From assembly GCA_964244065.1 (NCBI GenBank), contig CAXTHH010000002.1, positions 186,001-250,000 of the forward strand: DNA of 64,000 bases, read 5' to 3'. Within the stretch, counting starts at the first letter, position 1. Every line of letters starts with the position of its first letter. Of this stretch, positions 26,567 to 35,976 are shown one piece after another. The translations under genes and the position numbers were made by a program. This stretch comes from JASLDZ01 sp964244065. GTDB lineage: Bacteria > Pseudomonadota > Alphaproteobacteria > Caulobacterales > Caulobacteraceae. Below the pieces are notes generated by a model. It searched no databases, was not told the origin of the DNA, and saw only the letters and a list, made by a program, of their open reading frames with translations.

Positions 26567-26612
26567 ACCCCATATCTAGTGCCCGCCGACCATCAAGACA
26601 CTGTATGAAGTG
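26567..26612 (-). promoter_or_regulatory. Pair of NrdR boxes upstream of nrdA
   Basis: ACCCCATATCTAGTG (26567-26581) and ACACTGTATGAAGTG (26598-26612) each match 12 of 15 positions of ACACTATATATAGTG, the core of the NrdR box. Their starts are 31 bases apart, the phased spacing expected for NrdR, which represses ribonucleotide reductase genes. The near box is only 5 bases from the first ATG of nrdA. Confidence 0.6.
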
Positions 26613-26823
26613 GGCGCCAAGAGGGAAATTTCTCGCTGCGTTGGTTGAACGTTCACCACTCCAGACAGGTGCGCTATTCGGGCGAAGGGCAGGCGGCGTT
26701 GCGCCGCATGTGCCGTCCGGAATTGCGCCTAACCCAGGGCACTATGTGTCGATTGCGACACTTGCCGACTCAATCCAGCCTCGTTGTGTCAGCACCGATA
26801 GAGTGCGGCGAGGGAGACGACGA

Positions 26824-27183
26824 ATGTACGATCCTTACTGGGACGACGGCGGGCTTGACGGCGGAGACAACTATGTAGCGCCGAAGCTTAAGGAAGAAGG
26901 CGGCGGAGGCCTTCCCAACGGATGCACTCCATATAACCCGGAAGGTGGCCTGCCGGGCCAGATGATGCGATGTGGCGACGATTTATTCTTGACGCCTGAT
27001 CGGCAAACTCAGATTGATCATGGAACGATCAATTGGTTGGGAGTGGCTACAGATCTGCTTCACATTGGGCTGGGCGGATGGCTGGGTGCGGGAGAGCTTA
27101 ACGCGATCAGACTTGTGGGCGCCGCTGTCGATACAGTCACCGGAGTCGCCAAAGGCCCTGAACCAGACAATGGAAGGGAGTAG
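26824..27183 (+). CDS. Hypothetical protein in an AT-richer island
   Basis: A 119-residue protein of unknown function. The N-terminus is acidic and Gly-rich (MYDPYWDDGGLDGGDNY). The middle has two Cys (NGCTPYN and MRCGDD), and residues ~70-105 form a Gly-rich hydrophobic stretch (ATDLLHIGLGGWLGAGEL, LVGAAVDTVTGVA) resembling the glycine-zipper hydrophobic domains of some secreted toxins and pore formers. There is no signal peptide. A GAGGGA ribosome binding site precedes the ATG and a terminator hairpin follows. Base composition differs from the surrounding genes. It could be an orphan toxin-module fragment, but this is a guess from composition. Confidence 0.6.
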   Translation: MYDPYWDDGGLDGGDNYVAPKLKEEGGGGLPNGCTPYNPEGGLPGQMMRCGDDLFLTPDRQTQIDHGTINWLGVATDLLHIGLGGWLGAGELNAIRLVGAAVDTVTGVAKGPEPDNGRE

Positions 27184-27196
27184 AATATAGCGTTTC

Positions 27197-27222
27197 GGCG
27201 GCGTCTCCGACGCCGCCTCTTT
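27197..27222 (+). terminator. Rho-independent terminator-like hairpin
   Basis: A perfect 9-bp stem GGCGGCGTC/GACGCCGCC with a 3-base loop, followed by TCTTT, placed 14 bases after the stop of the 119-residue ORF. Confidence 0.65.
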
Positions 27223-27235
27223 CCAAGGAAACTGC

Positions 27236-27406
27236 ATGTCCTACGTGATTGCAATGGCGCTACTGATAGCGCTTATTACTTTCGAGTTTTTCAATCGCGG
27301 TGGTCGCGTAACGATCGAGACAATCGAGGCAGCGAGTGTAGGCCTCTTACTAGGCTTGCTCCTGCATCTCTGGGCAAAGGCGAGGCAGCCACCAAAAGCC
27401 AAATAG
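27236..27406 (+). CDS. Small membrane protein of unknown function
   Basis: A 56-residue ORF with two predicted transmembrane segments: MSYVIAMALLIALITFEFF (residues 1-19) and ASVGLLLGLLLHLWAKA (~33-49). They are joined by a polar loop (NRGGRVTIETIE), and the tail is basic (RQPPKAK). AAGGA lies 7 bases before the ATG. It follows the terminator of the 119-residue ORF and shares the island's AT-richer composition. It resembles immunity or small holin-like proteins in size only; no family is recognised. Confidence 0.55.
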   Translation: MSYVIAMALLIALITFEFFNRGGRVTIETIEAASVGLLLGLLLHLWAKARQPPKAK

Positions 27407-27415
27407 AGGTGCCGG

Positions 27416-27753
27416 TCAGAGCGACCGCTTCACCTCTTCCACGGTGTAGCACTCGATCATGTCGCCTTCCTGCAGGTCCTGGAGGTTGGCGAAGCCGATG
27501 CCGCATTCCAGGCCGTTTCCGACCTCGGCCACGTCGTCCTTGAAGCGCTTCACCCTCTGCAGGACGCCGTTCTCCTGGATCACGATGTCGTTGCGGATCA
27601 CGCGGGTGCGGGCGCGCGGCGGACCACGCCGTCGGTGATGCGGCAGCCGGCGATCTTGCCCACCTTGGTGATGTCGAACACCTGCAGCAGCGTCGCGTTG
27701 CCGATCCAGGTCTCGCGCTGGATGGGCGAGAGCAGGCCGTAGAGCGCGCACAG
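27416..27753 (-). pseudogene. infB: Fragment of translation initiation factor IF-2 (C-terminal end), frameshifted
   Basis: The minus strand encodes the last ~110 residues of IF-2: LLSPIQRETWIGNA, LQVFDITKVGKIAGCRITDG, VVRRG, then after a one-base frame change RVIRNDIVIQENG, LQRVKRFKDDVAEVGNGLECG and a proper C-terminus VEEVKRSL with stop. Inserting one G in the CGCCGCGCGCCC run near 27610-27618 restores the family sequence across the break. No G domain or upstream infB sequence is present; the fragment starts directly at the end of the alkB remnant. It is a stranded copy, not a working factor, assuming an intact infB elsewhere. Confidence 0.85.
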
Positions 27754-28248
27754 GTCGCCGCTCGCCAGGCGCACCGTGGAGGTGGGGTCGGCGCGCGCCA
27801 CGCCGCCCACCCGGAACACCGCCACGCCGCCCACCCGGAACACCGCCGTGTCGCCCAGGCTGATGGAGAGGACGGGCGCGCCCCGCGCCTCCTCGTCCAG
27901 ATCCTGGTGCAGGCCCATCTTCGCCGGGCCGCGATAGCGGTTCACCAGGGTGGAGTCGGGCGCCTCTTCGCTCCGCGCGTGCGCCCGCCACAGATCGAGG
28001 AGGAGCGGCGGCATCGGCGGCCACGGCGCGCCGGTGAGCGGATCGGCGTCGGTGTAGCGGTAGCCCGCGCGCGAACTCGTCCAGCCGTACGGGCCCCAGC
28101 TGGTCATCTCCACGCTCATCGTCCTGCCCCAGGGCGTGGCGTAGCGGCGGAAGGGGGCGGTGGCCGCCAGGGCGTCCACCTCCGCGGCGAGGGCGGCCTG
28201 GGCTGCCGCGTCGAGCGCGTCGGGGATGAGGCGGAAGCCGGGGGTCAT
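27754..28248 (-). pseudogene. alkB: Truncated AlkB-like Fe(II)/2-oxoglutarate dioxygenase
   Basis: The N-terminal ~165 residues of an AlkB-type DNA/RNA demethylase: MTPGFRLIPDALD, MTSWGPYGWTSSRAGYRY, NRYRGPAKMGLHQDLDEE (the metal-binding HxD) and VLSISLGDTAVFR. The sequence stops resembling AlkB after STVRLASGD and runs straight into IF-2 sequence. The distal iron-binding His and the 2-oxoglutarate-binding Arg near the C-terminus are therefore missing. A 24-bp tandem duplication (27799-27846) repeats VFRVGGVA. The chimeric ORF ends at 27598, 42 codons into the infB part. Non-functional as a dioxygenase by these criteria. Confidence 0.85.
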
Positions 28249-28325
28249 GCCACCCAGAGATAGGGCGCGCCCGTGGCCGGCGCGGCAGCGCTGCCCCTCG
28301 AACGACCGCACCTCGGGGCGGGAGT

Positions 28326-28473
28326 GAGCCCTTGATCTCCTGGAGGCTAGGGCCGCGGAGAGCGCCAGCGAAGTCAAGGACGCGCCTCCGGCGCGCCGCG
28401 GAGCGGCAGGCTTCGCCTGTCCTTGAGTTCGCTGGCGCTCTCCGCTCAGCTGCCTCCATGAGATGAAGGGCTC
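28326..28473. repeat. Long inverted repeat between the alkB remnant and dnaK
   Basis: Left arm 28326-28380 and right arm 28420-28473 are complementary over ~55 bp with a few mismatches (GAGAGCGCCAGCGAA facing TTCGCTGGCGCTCTC). They surround a 39-base GC-rich centre with its own hairpins. A further hairpin CCGCAC/GTGCGG follows at about 28477-28491. Apart from these and the dnaK promoter, I see no gene between 28249 and 28709. Confidence 0.85.
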
Positions 28474-28583
28474 CCTCCGCACGCGGTGCGGAGTTCGGAA
28501 GAGGGGGGCCGCCGCCCCCTAGGGTGGCGTGAAGGCGCCCCGCCCGCTCGCCGAACCTGTTCGCCCCGGCGGAAAGCGGCGGG

Positions 28584-28611
28584 CTTGCGGCGTTCCACCC
28601 CCTCCCCATAT
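28584..28611 (+). promoter_or_regulatory. Candidate heat-shock (sigma-32) promoter of dnaKJ
   Basis: CTTGCG, a 14-base spacer and CCCCATAT resemble the sigma-32 pattern CTTGAA-N11-14-CCCCATNT, about 100 bases upstream of dnaK. The -10 match is strong; the -35 half departs at its last two bases. Confidence 0.45.
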
Positions 28612-28709
28612 CCGGCCGGTCGCAAGGGAGCGGGCGCATATCGGGCGCTTCGCAGGAAGGCCTCCAGCCGCCCGCCCGCCACCGTCACAATGGAGTTGGA
28701 CGCACCCTG

Positions 28710-30611
<1,902 letters not shown>

Positions 30612-30631
30612 GAGCCGGAACGCAGTGCGTC

Positions 30632-30734
30632 CTTCGAGACGCGCCCTCCGGGCGCTCCTCAGGATGACGAACCTTGTGGGGCCGCCCTCCCCCGTCGTCA
30701 TGCTGAGGAGGCCGCGCCAGCGGCCGTCTCGAAG
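30632..30734. repeat. Intergenic palindromic repeat (CTTCGAGACGC...GCGTCTCGAAG family)
   Basis: A 103-bp element between dnaK and dnaJ. Arms CTTCGAGACGCGCCC/...CTCCTCAGGATGACG and CGTCATGCTGAGGAGG.../GGCCGTCTCGAAG face each other. This type of CTCAGGATGA-containing palindrome is common between genes in alphaproteobacteria. It may attenuate read-through from dnaK into dnaJ. Confidence 0.8.
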
Positions 30735-30774
30735 CCCGCGGTTTCCCTAGGGCAGCGAGAGCACGCACCGAACG

Positions 30775-31959
30775 ATGGCGCGCGACTACTACGAGGTCCT
30801 GGGCGTGCAGCGGACCTGCACGGAGGTCGAGCTCAAGTCGGCCTTCCGCAAGGCGGCCATGCAGCACCACCCCGACCGCAATCCCGGCGACGCCGAGGCC
30901 GAGGCGCGGTTCAAGGCGTGCAACGAGGCCTATTCCGTCCTCTCCGACCCGCAGAAGCGCGCGGCCTACGACCGGTTCGGCCATGCGGGCGTGAACGGCC
31001 AGGCGCAGGCCGGCGGCTTCCAGGGCGACCCCGGCGACCCCTTCGGCTCGGTGTTCGGCGACGTCTTCGGCGAGATGTTCGGCGGCGGCCGGCGGCCGTC
31101 CAGCGGGCCCCAGCGCGGGCAGGACCTGCGCTACGACCTGGAGATCACGCTCGAGCAGGCCTTCTCCGGCGCGGAGGTGGAGATCCGCGTCCCCGCCGCC
31201 ATGACCTGCGAGACCTGCGACGGATCGGGCGCCAAGCCCGGCACCCAGCCGCAGACCTGCCAGACCTGCGGCGGCCAGGGCCGCGTGCGCGCCCAGCAGG
31301 GCTTTTTCGCCATCGAGCGCGCCTGCCCCCGCTGCGGCGGGGCGGGCAAGGTGATCACCGATCCCTGCCGCACCTGCCACGGCGCGGGCCAGGTGCGGCG
31401 CGAGCGCACCCTGTCCGTCCGCATCCCCGCCGGCGTGGACGACGGCGCGCGCATCCGCCTCACCGGCGAGGGCGACGCCGGCCCCCGCAGCGGCCCGCGC
31501 GGCGACCTCTACATCTTCCTGTCCGTCGCCCCGCACGAGATCTTCGAGCGCGAGGGCATGGACCTGCACGTCAACGCGCCGGTGCCCATGTGGATGGCGG
31601 CCCTCGGCGGCGAGATCGAGACGCCCTGCCTGTCCGAGCCCGGCGAGGGCGCCGAGCGCCCCTGCGAGGGCGACTGCAAGGTCAAGGTGAAGGTGCCCGA
31701 GGGCGCGCAGACAGGCCGCACCCTGCGGCTGCGCGGCAAGGGCATGCCCTCGCTGCGCGGCCGCGAGCGGGGCGACCTGATCGTCGAGCTGTTCGTGGAG
31801 ACCCCCACCCACCTGACGGCCCGCCAGCGCGAGCTGCTGCGCGAGCTGGCCGCCACGGCCCCCGGGTCGGCGGAGGCGCACCACCCCCGCCACGCCGGCT
31901 TCTTCGACAGGGCCCGCCGCTTCTGGGACGGGCTGACCGGGGCCGAGGAGCGCGTCTGA
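30775..31959 (+). CDS. dnaJ: Molecular chaperone DnaJ (Hsp40)
   Basis: Co-chaperone that delivers substrates to DnaK and stimulates its ATPase. The 394-residue product has the J domain with the HPD motif (AAMQHHPDRNPGD, ~26-38) and a Gly/Phe-rich linker (~75-115). The zinc-binding domain has four CxxCxGxG repeats (CETCDGSG, CQTCGGQG, CPRCGGAG, CRTCHGAG, ~143-210), followed by the C-terminal substrate-binding domains. It is the full-length type I architecture, next to dnaK. Confidence 0.97.
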   Translation: MARDYYEVLGVQRTCTEVELKSAFRKAAMQHHPDRNPGDAEAEARFKACNEAYSVLSDPQKRAAYDRFGHAGVNGQAQAGGFQGDPGDPFGSVFGDVFGEMFGGGRRPSSGPQRGQDLRYDLEITLEQAFSGAEVEIRVPAAMTCETCDGSGAKPGTQPQTCQTCGGQGRVRAQQGFFAIERACPRCGGAGKVITDPCRTCHGAGQVRRERTLSVRIPAGVDDGARIRLTGEGDAGPRSGPRGDLYIFLSVAPHEIFEREGMDLHVNAPVPMWMAALGGEIETPCLSEPGEGAERPCEGDCKVKVKVPEGAQTGRTLRLRGKGMPSLRGRERGDLIVELFVETPTHLTARQRELLRELAATAPGSAEAHHPRHAGFFDRARRFWDGLTGAEERV

Positions 31960-32088
31960 GCGCCCGGGCTTTTTGACGGACCTTGCGGAAAACCTCTGAC
32001 GGGGCGGCTCCGGGTCCGCAACTTAGCTTGACTCCGGGCGCTTTTCTGACGCCTTGGTGCGACATTGTGACCAGAGGACGACGGCTCG

Positions 32089-33945
32089 ATGGGTTTCGAC
32101 AGCGTCGATGTGAGTGACGCGCAGTTGCGCACCGAGGCGGCTCCCGTGCGCCACGCCCGACTGGCCGCTTGGGTCGCCGAGGTGGCCGAACTCACCGAGC
32201 CGGACGCGGTGGTCTGGTGCGACGGCTCCGCCGACGAGTGGGAGCGGCTCACCGACGGGCTGGTGGCCTCCGGCGCCTTCGTGCGGCTGGACCCGCGCAA
32301 GCGCCCGAACAGCTTCTACTGCCGCAGCGATCCCCGGGATGTGGCGCGGGTGGAGAGCCGCACCTTCATCTGCAGCGAGACCGCCGAGGCGGCCGGCCCG
32401 ACCAACAACTGGGCCGACCCCGCCGAGATGCGCACCCGGCTGGAGGGCCTGTTCCGCGGCGCCATGCGCGGCCGCACCCTGTACGTCGTGCCCTTCATCA
32501 TGGGGCCGCCCGGTTCGCCCCTGAGCGCGGTGGGCGTCGAGCTGACCGACAGCCCCTACGTGGTCGTCTCCATGCGCATCATGACCCGCATGGGCCGGGT
32601 CGCGCTGGACCAGCTCGGGACCGACGGCGCGTTCACGCCCTGCGTGCACACCGTCGGCCACCCGCTGGAGCCCGGTCAGGCCGACGTGAGCTGGCCGTGC
32701 AACGAGACCAAGTACATCGTGCACTACCCGCAGAGCCGGGAGATCTGGAGCTACGGCTCGGGCTACGGCGGCAACGCCCTGCTGGGCAAGAAGTGCTTCG
32801 CCTTGCGCATCGCCTCCACCATGGCCAGGGAGGAGGGCTGGCTGGCCGAGCACATGCTCATCCTGAAGCTGACCTCGCCGCAGGACGAGACGCACTTCGT
32901 GGCCGCCGCCTTCCCCAGCGCCTGCGGCAAGACCAACCTGGCCATGATCGAGCCGACCCTGCCGGGCTGGCGCGCCGAGTGCGTGGGCGACGACATCGCC
33001 TGGATGCGCTTCGGCGAGGACGGGCGCCTCTGGGCCGTGAACCCGGAGGCGGGCTTCTTCGGCGTGGCCCCCGGCACCGGCTGGAAGACGAACCGCAACG
33101 CCATGGAGGCCTGCGCGGCCAACACCATCTTCACCAACGTGGCGCTGACCGCCGACGGCGACGTGTGGTGGGAGGGGCTGACCGACGAGGCCCCCGCGCA
33201 CCTCACCGACTGGCGCGGCCGCGCCTGGACGCCGGCGAGCCCCGAGCCCGCGGCGCACCCCAACGCCCGCTTCACCTGCCCGGCCCGCCAGTGCCCGATC
33301 GACGCGCCCGAGCGCGAGCAGGCCCAGGGCGTGCCGATCAGCGCCGTCCTGTTCGGCGGCCGCCGGGCCACCGCCCAGCCCCTGGTGACCGAGGCGTTCG
33401 ACTGGGAGCACGGCGTGTTCCTGGCCTCCAACGTGGCCAGCGAGGGCACGGCGGCGGCCGAGGGGCGGGTGGGCGAGATCCGCCGCGACCCCTTCGCCAT
33501 GCTGCCCTTCTGCGGCTACCACATGGGCGACTACTTCCGGCACTGGCTCCAGCTGGGCGCCGAGGCCGACGCGGCCAAGCTGCCGCGCGTCTTCTTCGTG
33601 AACTGGTTCCGCAAGGACCTGCACGGCCGCTTCCTGTGGCCCGGCTACGGCGAGAACAGCCGCGTGCTGAAGTGGATCGTGGAGCGGCTGGAGGGCCGGG
33701 CCGAGGCCGTGGACACCCCCATCGGCCGTCTCCCCGCGAAGGGCTCGCTGGACCTGGACGGCCTCGACCTCGACCCGCACGCGCTCGAGGTGCTGACCAC
33801 CGTGGACGTGAGCGTGTGGAAGGAGGAGGCCAGCCTGATCCCCGCCGCCTACGCCCGCTTCGGCGCCCACCTTCCCCCCGAGCTCCACGCCCAGCACGAC
33901 CGCCTGGTCGAACGGCTGGAAGCCGCGGCGGCCGCGGCCGCCTGA
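32089..33945 (+). CDS. pckG: Phosphoenolpyruvate carboxykinase (GTP)
   Basis: Converts oxaloacetate and GTP to PEP, CO2 and GDP in gluconeogenesis. The 618-residue protein is the GTP-dependent type: NETKYIVHYPQSREIWSYGS, GNALLGKKCFALRIAS, the P-loop FPSACGKTNLAMI with the reactive Cys (~285), the kinase-2 motif VGDDIAWMRF and VLFGGRRATAQPLV. None of the ATP-type signatures (GLSGTGKTT) is present. The preceding ~130 bases hold a possible TTGACT -35. It is followed, after a repeat, by class I aldolase, so two gluconeogenic enzymes are adjacent. Confidence 0.96.
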   Translation: MGFDSVDVSDAQLRTEAAPVRHARLAAWVAEVAELTEPDAVVWCDGSADEWERLTDGLVASGAFVRLDPRKRPNSFYCRSDPRDVARVESRTFICSETAEAAGPTNNWADPAEMRTRLEGLFRGAMRGRTLYVVPFIMGPPGSPLSAVGVELTDSPYVVVSMRIMTRMGRVALDQLGTDGAFTPCVHTVGHPLEPGQADVSWPCNETKYIVHYPQSREIWSYGSGYGGNALLGKKCFALRIASTMAREEGWLAEHMLILKLTSPQDETHFVAAAFPSACGKTNLAMIEPTLPGWRAECVGDDIAWMRFGEDGRLWAVNPEAGFFGVAPGTGWKTNRNAMEACAANTIFTNVALTADGDVWWEGLTDEAPAHLTDWRGRAWTPASPEPAAHPNARFTCPARQCPIDAPEREQAQGVPISAVLFGGRRATAQPLVTEAFDWEHGVFLASNVASEGTAAAEGRVGEIRRDPFAMLPFCGYHMGDYFRHWLQLGAEADAAKLPRVFFVNWFRKDLHGRFLWPGYGENSRVLKWIVERLEGRAEAVDTPIGRLPAKGSLDLDGLDLDPHALEVLTTVDVSVWKEEASLIPAAYARFGAHLPPELHAQHDRLVERLEAAAAAAA

Positions 33946-33958
33946 GCCACTATCCCCG

Positions 33959-34055
33959 TCGCCCTCGGGCCTGACCCGGGGGCCGAGCTGCCGCGGCTCT
34001 TCGTCGAAGGTCGCGCACGACCGGCGCCCGGCCCTCGGGTCAGGCCCGAGGGCGA
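33959..34055. repeat. Dispersed palindromic repeat, copy 2
   Basis: A 97-bp element homologous to 17331-17429: arms TCGCCCTCGGGCCTGACCCG and CGGGTCAGGCCCGAGGGCGA with the shared centre CGCACGACCGGCGCCCGG. It lies between pckG and the aldolase gene. Confidence 0.8.
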
Positions 34056-34111
34056 CCGAATTTGAAAGGGCGTGCTATGCGGCCGCCCGAACCGGAGACC
34101 ATAGGCGAGAT

Positions 34112-35131
34112 ATGGACCTGAACGCGCTGAACGCTGTGGCGGAGAAGATGGTCGAGCCCGGCCGGGGCGTCCTGGCCGCCGACGAGTCCACGGGCACCAT
34201 CCAGAAGCGCTTCGACGCCATCGGCGTGGAGAACGTCGAGGCCAACCGCCGCGACTACCGCGAGCTCCTGTTCCGGTCGGAGGGCATGCGCGCCATCTCG
34301 GGCGTGATCCTGTTCGAGGAGACGCTGTACCAGGACGCCGCCGACGGCACGCCGCTGGTGGACCTGATCACGGCCGCCGGCTCCATCCCCGGCATCAAGC
34401 TGGACCAGGGCGTGCAGCCCCTGGCGCACTTCCCCGGCGAGACGATCACCGTGGGCCTCGACAGCCTGCCCGACCGCCTGGCCAAGGCCTATGCGCGCGG
34501 CGCGCGCTTCGCCAAGTGGCGCGCGGTGATCGACATCGCGGACGGCGTGCCCACCCAGGGCGCGGTGCGCCAGAACGCCCAGGCGCTGGCCCGCTACGCC
34601 GCCCTCTGCCAGGCGCACCAGATCGTGCCGATCGTCGAGCCCGAGGTCCTCATGGACGGCGGCCACGACCTGCACCGCTGCGACCAGGTCACCCGCATCG
34701 TGCTGAAGGAGACCTTCGACGCCCTGTGGGACGCCCGCGTCGCGCTCGAGGGCATGATCCTGAAGCCCAATATGGTGATCAGCGGCATGAAGGCCCCGAG
34801 CCGCGCGGGCGTGCAGGAGGTGGCGGCCGCCACCGTGGCCTGCCTGAAGGCGACGACGCCGGCCGCCGTGCCGGGGGTCGCCTTCCTCTCCGGCGGCCAG
34901 TCCGACGAGGAGGCCACCGCGCACCTCGACGCCATGAACCGCATCGGCGGCCTGCCGTGGAAGCTGACCTTCAGTTACGGCCGCGCCCTGCAGGCCTCCA
35001 CGCAGAAGGCGTGGGGCGGCAAGCCGGAGAACGTCCCCGCCGCCCAGCGCGCCTTCGCCCACCGCGCCCAGATGAACGGCCTGGCGAGCCTCGGCCGCTG
35101 GACCGAAGATGCGGAGACGCGGGCCGCGTGA
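34112..35131 (+). CDS. Fructose-bisphosphate aldolase, class I
   Basis: Schiff-base aldolase interconverting fructose 1,6-bisphosphate with glyceraldehyde 3-phosphate and dihydroxyacetone phosphate. The 339-residue product is the animal-like class I type: VLAADESTGTIQKRF (~20-34), FAKWRAVIDI, EPEVLMDGGHDL, GMILKPNMVISG with the Schiff-base Lys, FLSGGQSDEEAT and LTFSYGRALQ. It lacks the long Tyr-ending C-terminal tail of animal enzymes, ending ETRAA. The ATG at 34112 begins the conserved N-terminus. Confidence 0.95.
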   Translation: MDLNALNAVAEKMVEPGRGVLAADESTGTIQKRFDAIGVENVEANRRDYRELLFRSEGMRAISGVILFEETLYQDAADGTPLVDLITAAGSIPGIKLDQGVQPLAHFPGETITVGLDSLPDRLAKAYARGARFAKWRAVIDIADGVPTQGAVRQNAQALARYAALCQAHQIVPIVEPEVLMDGGHDLHRCDQVTRIVLKETFDALWDARVALEGMILKPNMVISGMKAPSRAGVQEVAAATVACLKATTPAAVPGVAFLSGGQSDEEATAHLDAMNRIGGLPWKLTFSYGRALQASTQKAWGGKPENVPAAQRAFAHRAQMNGLASLGRWTEDAETRAA

Positions 35132-35143
35132 TAGCCTGAGCAC

Positions 35144-35443
35144 ATGGCGACGGCCCAGCAGATCACCGACATCGCCCGGTCCGTCTTCGACGAGGCTGTT
35201 CCCGGCTTCGTCGAGGAGGTGCGCGCCGAAGACTACCTGGACGAGAGCGGAGCGCCCGCGATCGAGATCACGGCCCTGACGCGGCCGGGGGCGCCCAGGT
35301 CGGCGGCGCTCAGCACGGCCCGCAACGCCGCACGCGCGCGGCTGCAGCATCGCCTCGCCGAGGTCGGAGACGCGCGCTTCGCCTACATACGCTTCGTATC
35401 CGCGGACGAGTTCGACGCCCCGTCGCTGGACGATGAATCCTGA
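35144..35443 (+). CDS. Small hypothetical protein paired with a HEPN protein
   Basis: A 99-residue acidic protein: helix (QQITDIARSVFDEAVPGF), strand region (VEEVRAEDYLDESGAPAIEITALT), a second helix rich in Arg/Ala, then ARFAYIRFVSADEFDAP. The predicted alpha-beta-alpha-beta order could be a small alpha/beta domain. No known family is recognised. It overlaps the following HEPN gene by 11 bases and begins 12 bases after the aldolase stop, so it is the first half of a tightly coupled pair; an antitoxin-like or sensory role is conceivable but not shown by sequence. Confidence 0.7.
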   Translation: MATAQQITDIARSVFDEAVPGFVEEVRAEDYLDESGAPAIEITALTRPGAPRSAALSTARNAARARLQHRLAEVGDARFAYIRFVSADEFDAPSLDDES

Positions 35444-35939
35444 TCACCTGATCGAACAGGCCGAGCGCCTGCTGGCGTCGCCTGAACGGGGCGCGCCACG
35501 CCAGGCCGACAAGCGAAGGGCGGTCTCCGCAGCCTACTACGCCTTGTTCCATCGCGTGCTGTCCGCCGTGGCGGACGAGTTCATGGGCGCGGCCAACCGC
35601 CGGAACCCTCGCTACCGGCTCGCATACCGGAGCATCTCACATGCCCGGGTCAGCCTGCTGTGTCGGGAGTTGAACAAGCCCACGCCGGGCGCGCAGTGGC
35701 GGGCCTACTGGCCGCCGAGCGGCTTCGATCCCGCCCTCCGCGAGTTCGCCGTCCTGTTCGTCAACCTGATGGAGGCGAGACACCGGGCCGACTACGACCC
35801 GTCCCTCCGCCTTCTGACGAGCGAGGCGCTGGATCTGGTGCAGGACGCGCGGCAGGCGCTGGCCCGCTTCGAGGCGTCGTCCCCGACCGACCGTCACCGC
35901 TTCGTCTCGTTGTTGGCCTTCGAGCCGCGCCCCAACTGA
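35433..35939 (+). CDS. HEPN-domain-like protein
   Basis: A 168-residue helical protein with the hallmark start of bacterial HEPN proteins: four-helix arrangement, DKRRAVSAAYYALFHRV (~31-47) and MEARHRADYDPSLRL (~112-126). The R-x4-6-H ribonuclease motif of toxic HEPNs is not clearly present; the conserved Arg-His-Arg-Ala-Asp-Tyr box is the nearest equivalent. It overlaps the 99-residue gene upstream by 11 bases, as in two-gene HEPN modules such as toxin-antitoxin pairs. Nuclease activity is uncertain. Confidence 0.8.
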   Translation: MNPDHLIEQAERLLASPERGAPRQADKRRAVSAAYYALFHRVLSAVADEFMGAANRRNPRYRLAYRSISHARVSLLCRELNKPTPGAQWRAYWPPSGFDPALREFAVLFVNLMEARHRADYDPSLRLLTSEALDLVQDARQALARFEASSPTDRHRFVSLLAFEPRPN

Positions 35940-35976
35940 CGTAGCGGACGGCGCACACGCTCTCTACATCGGCCCC

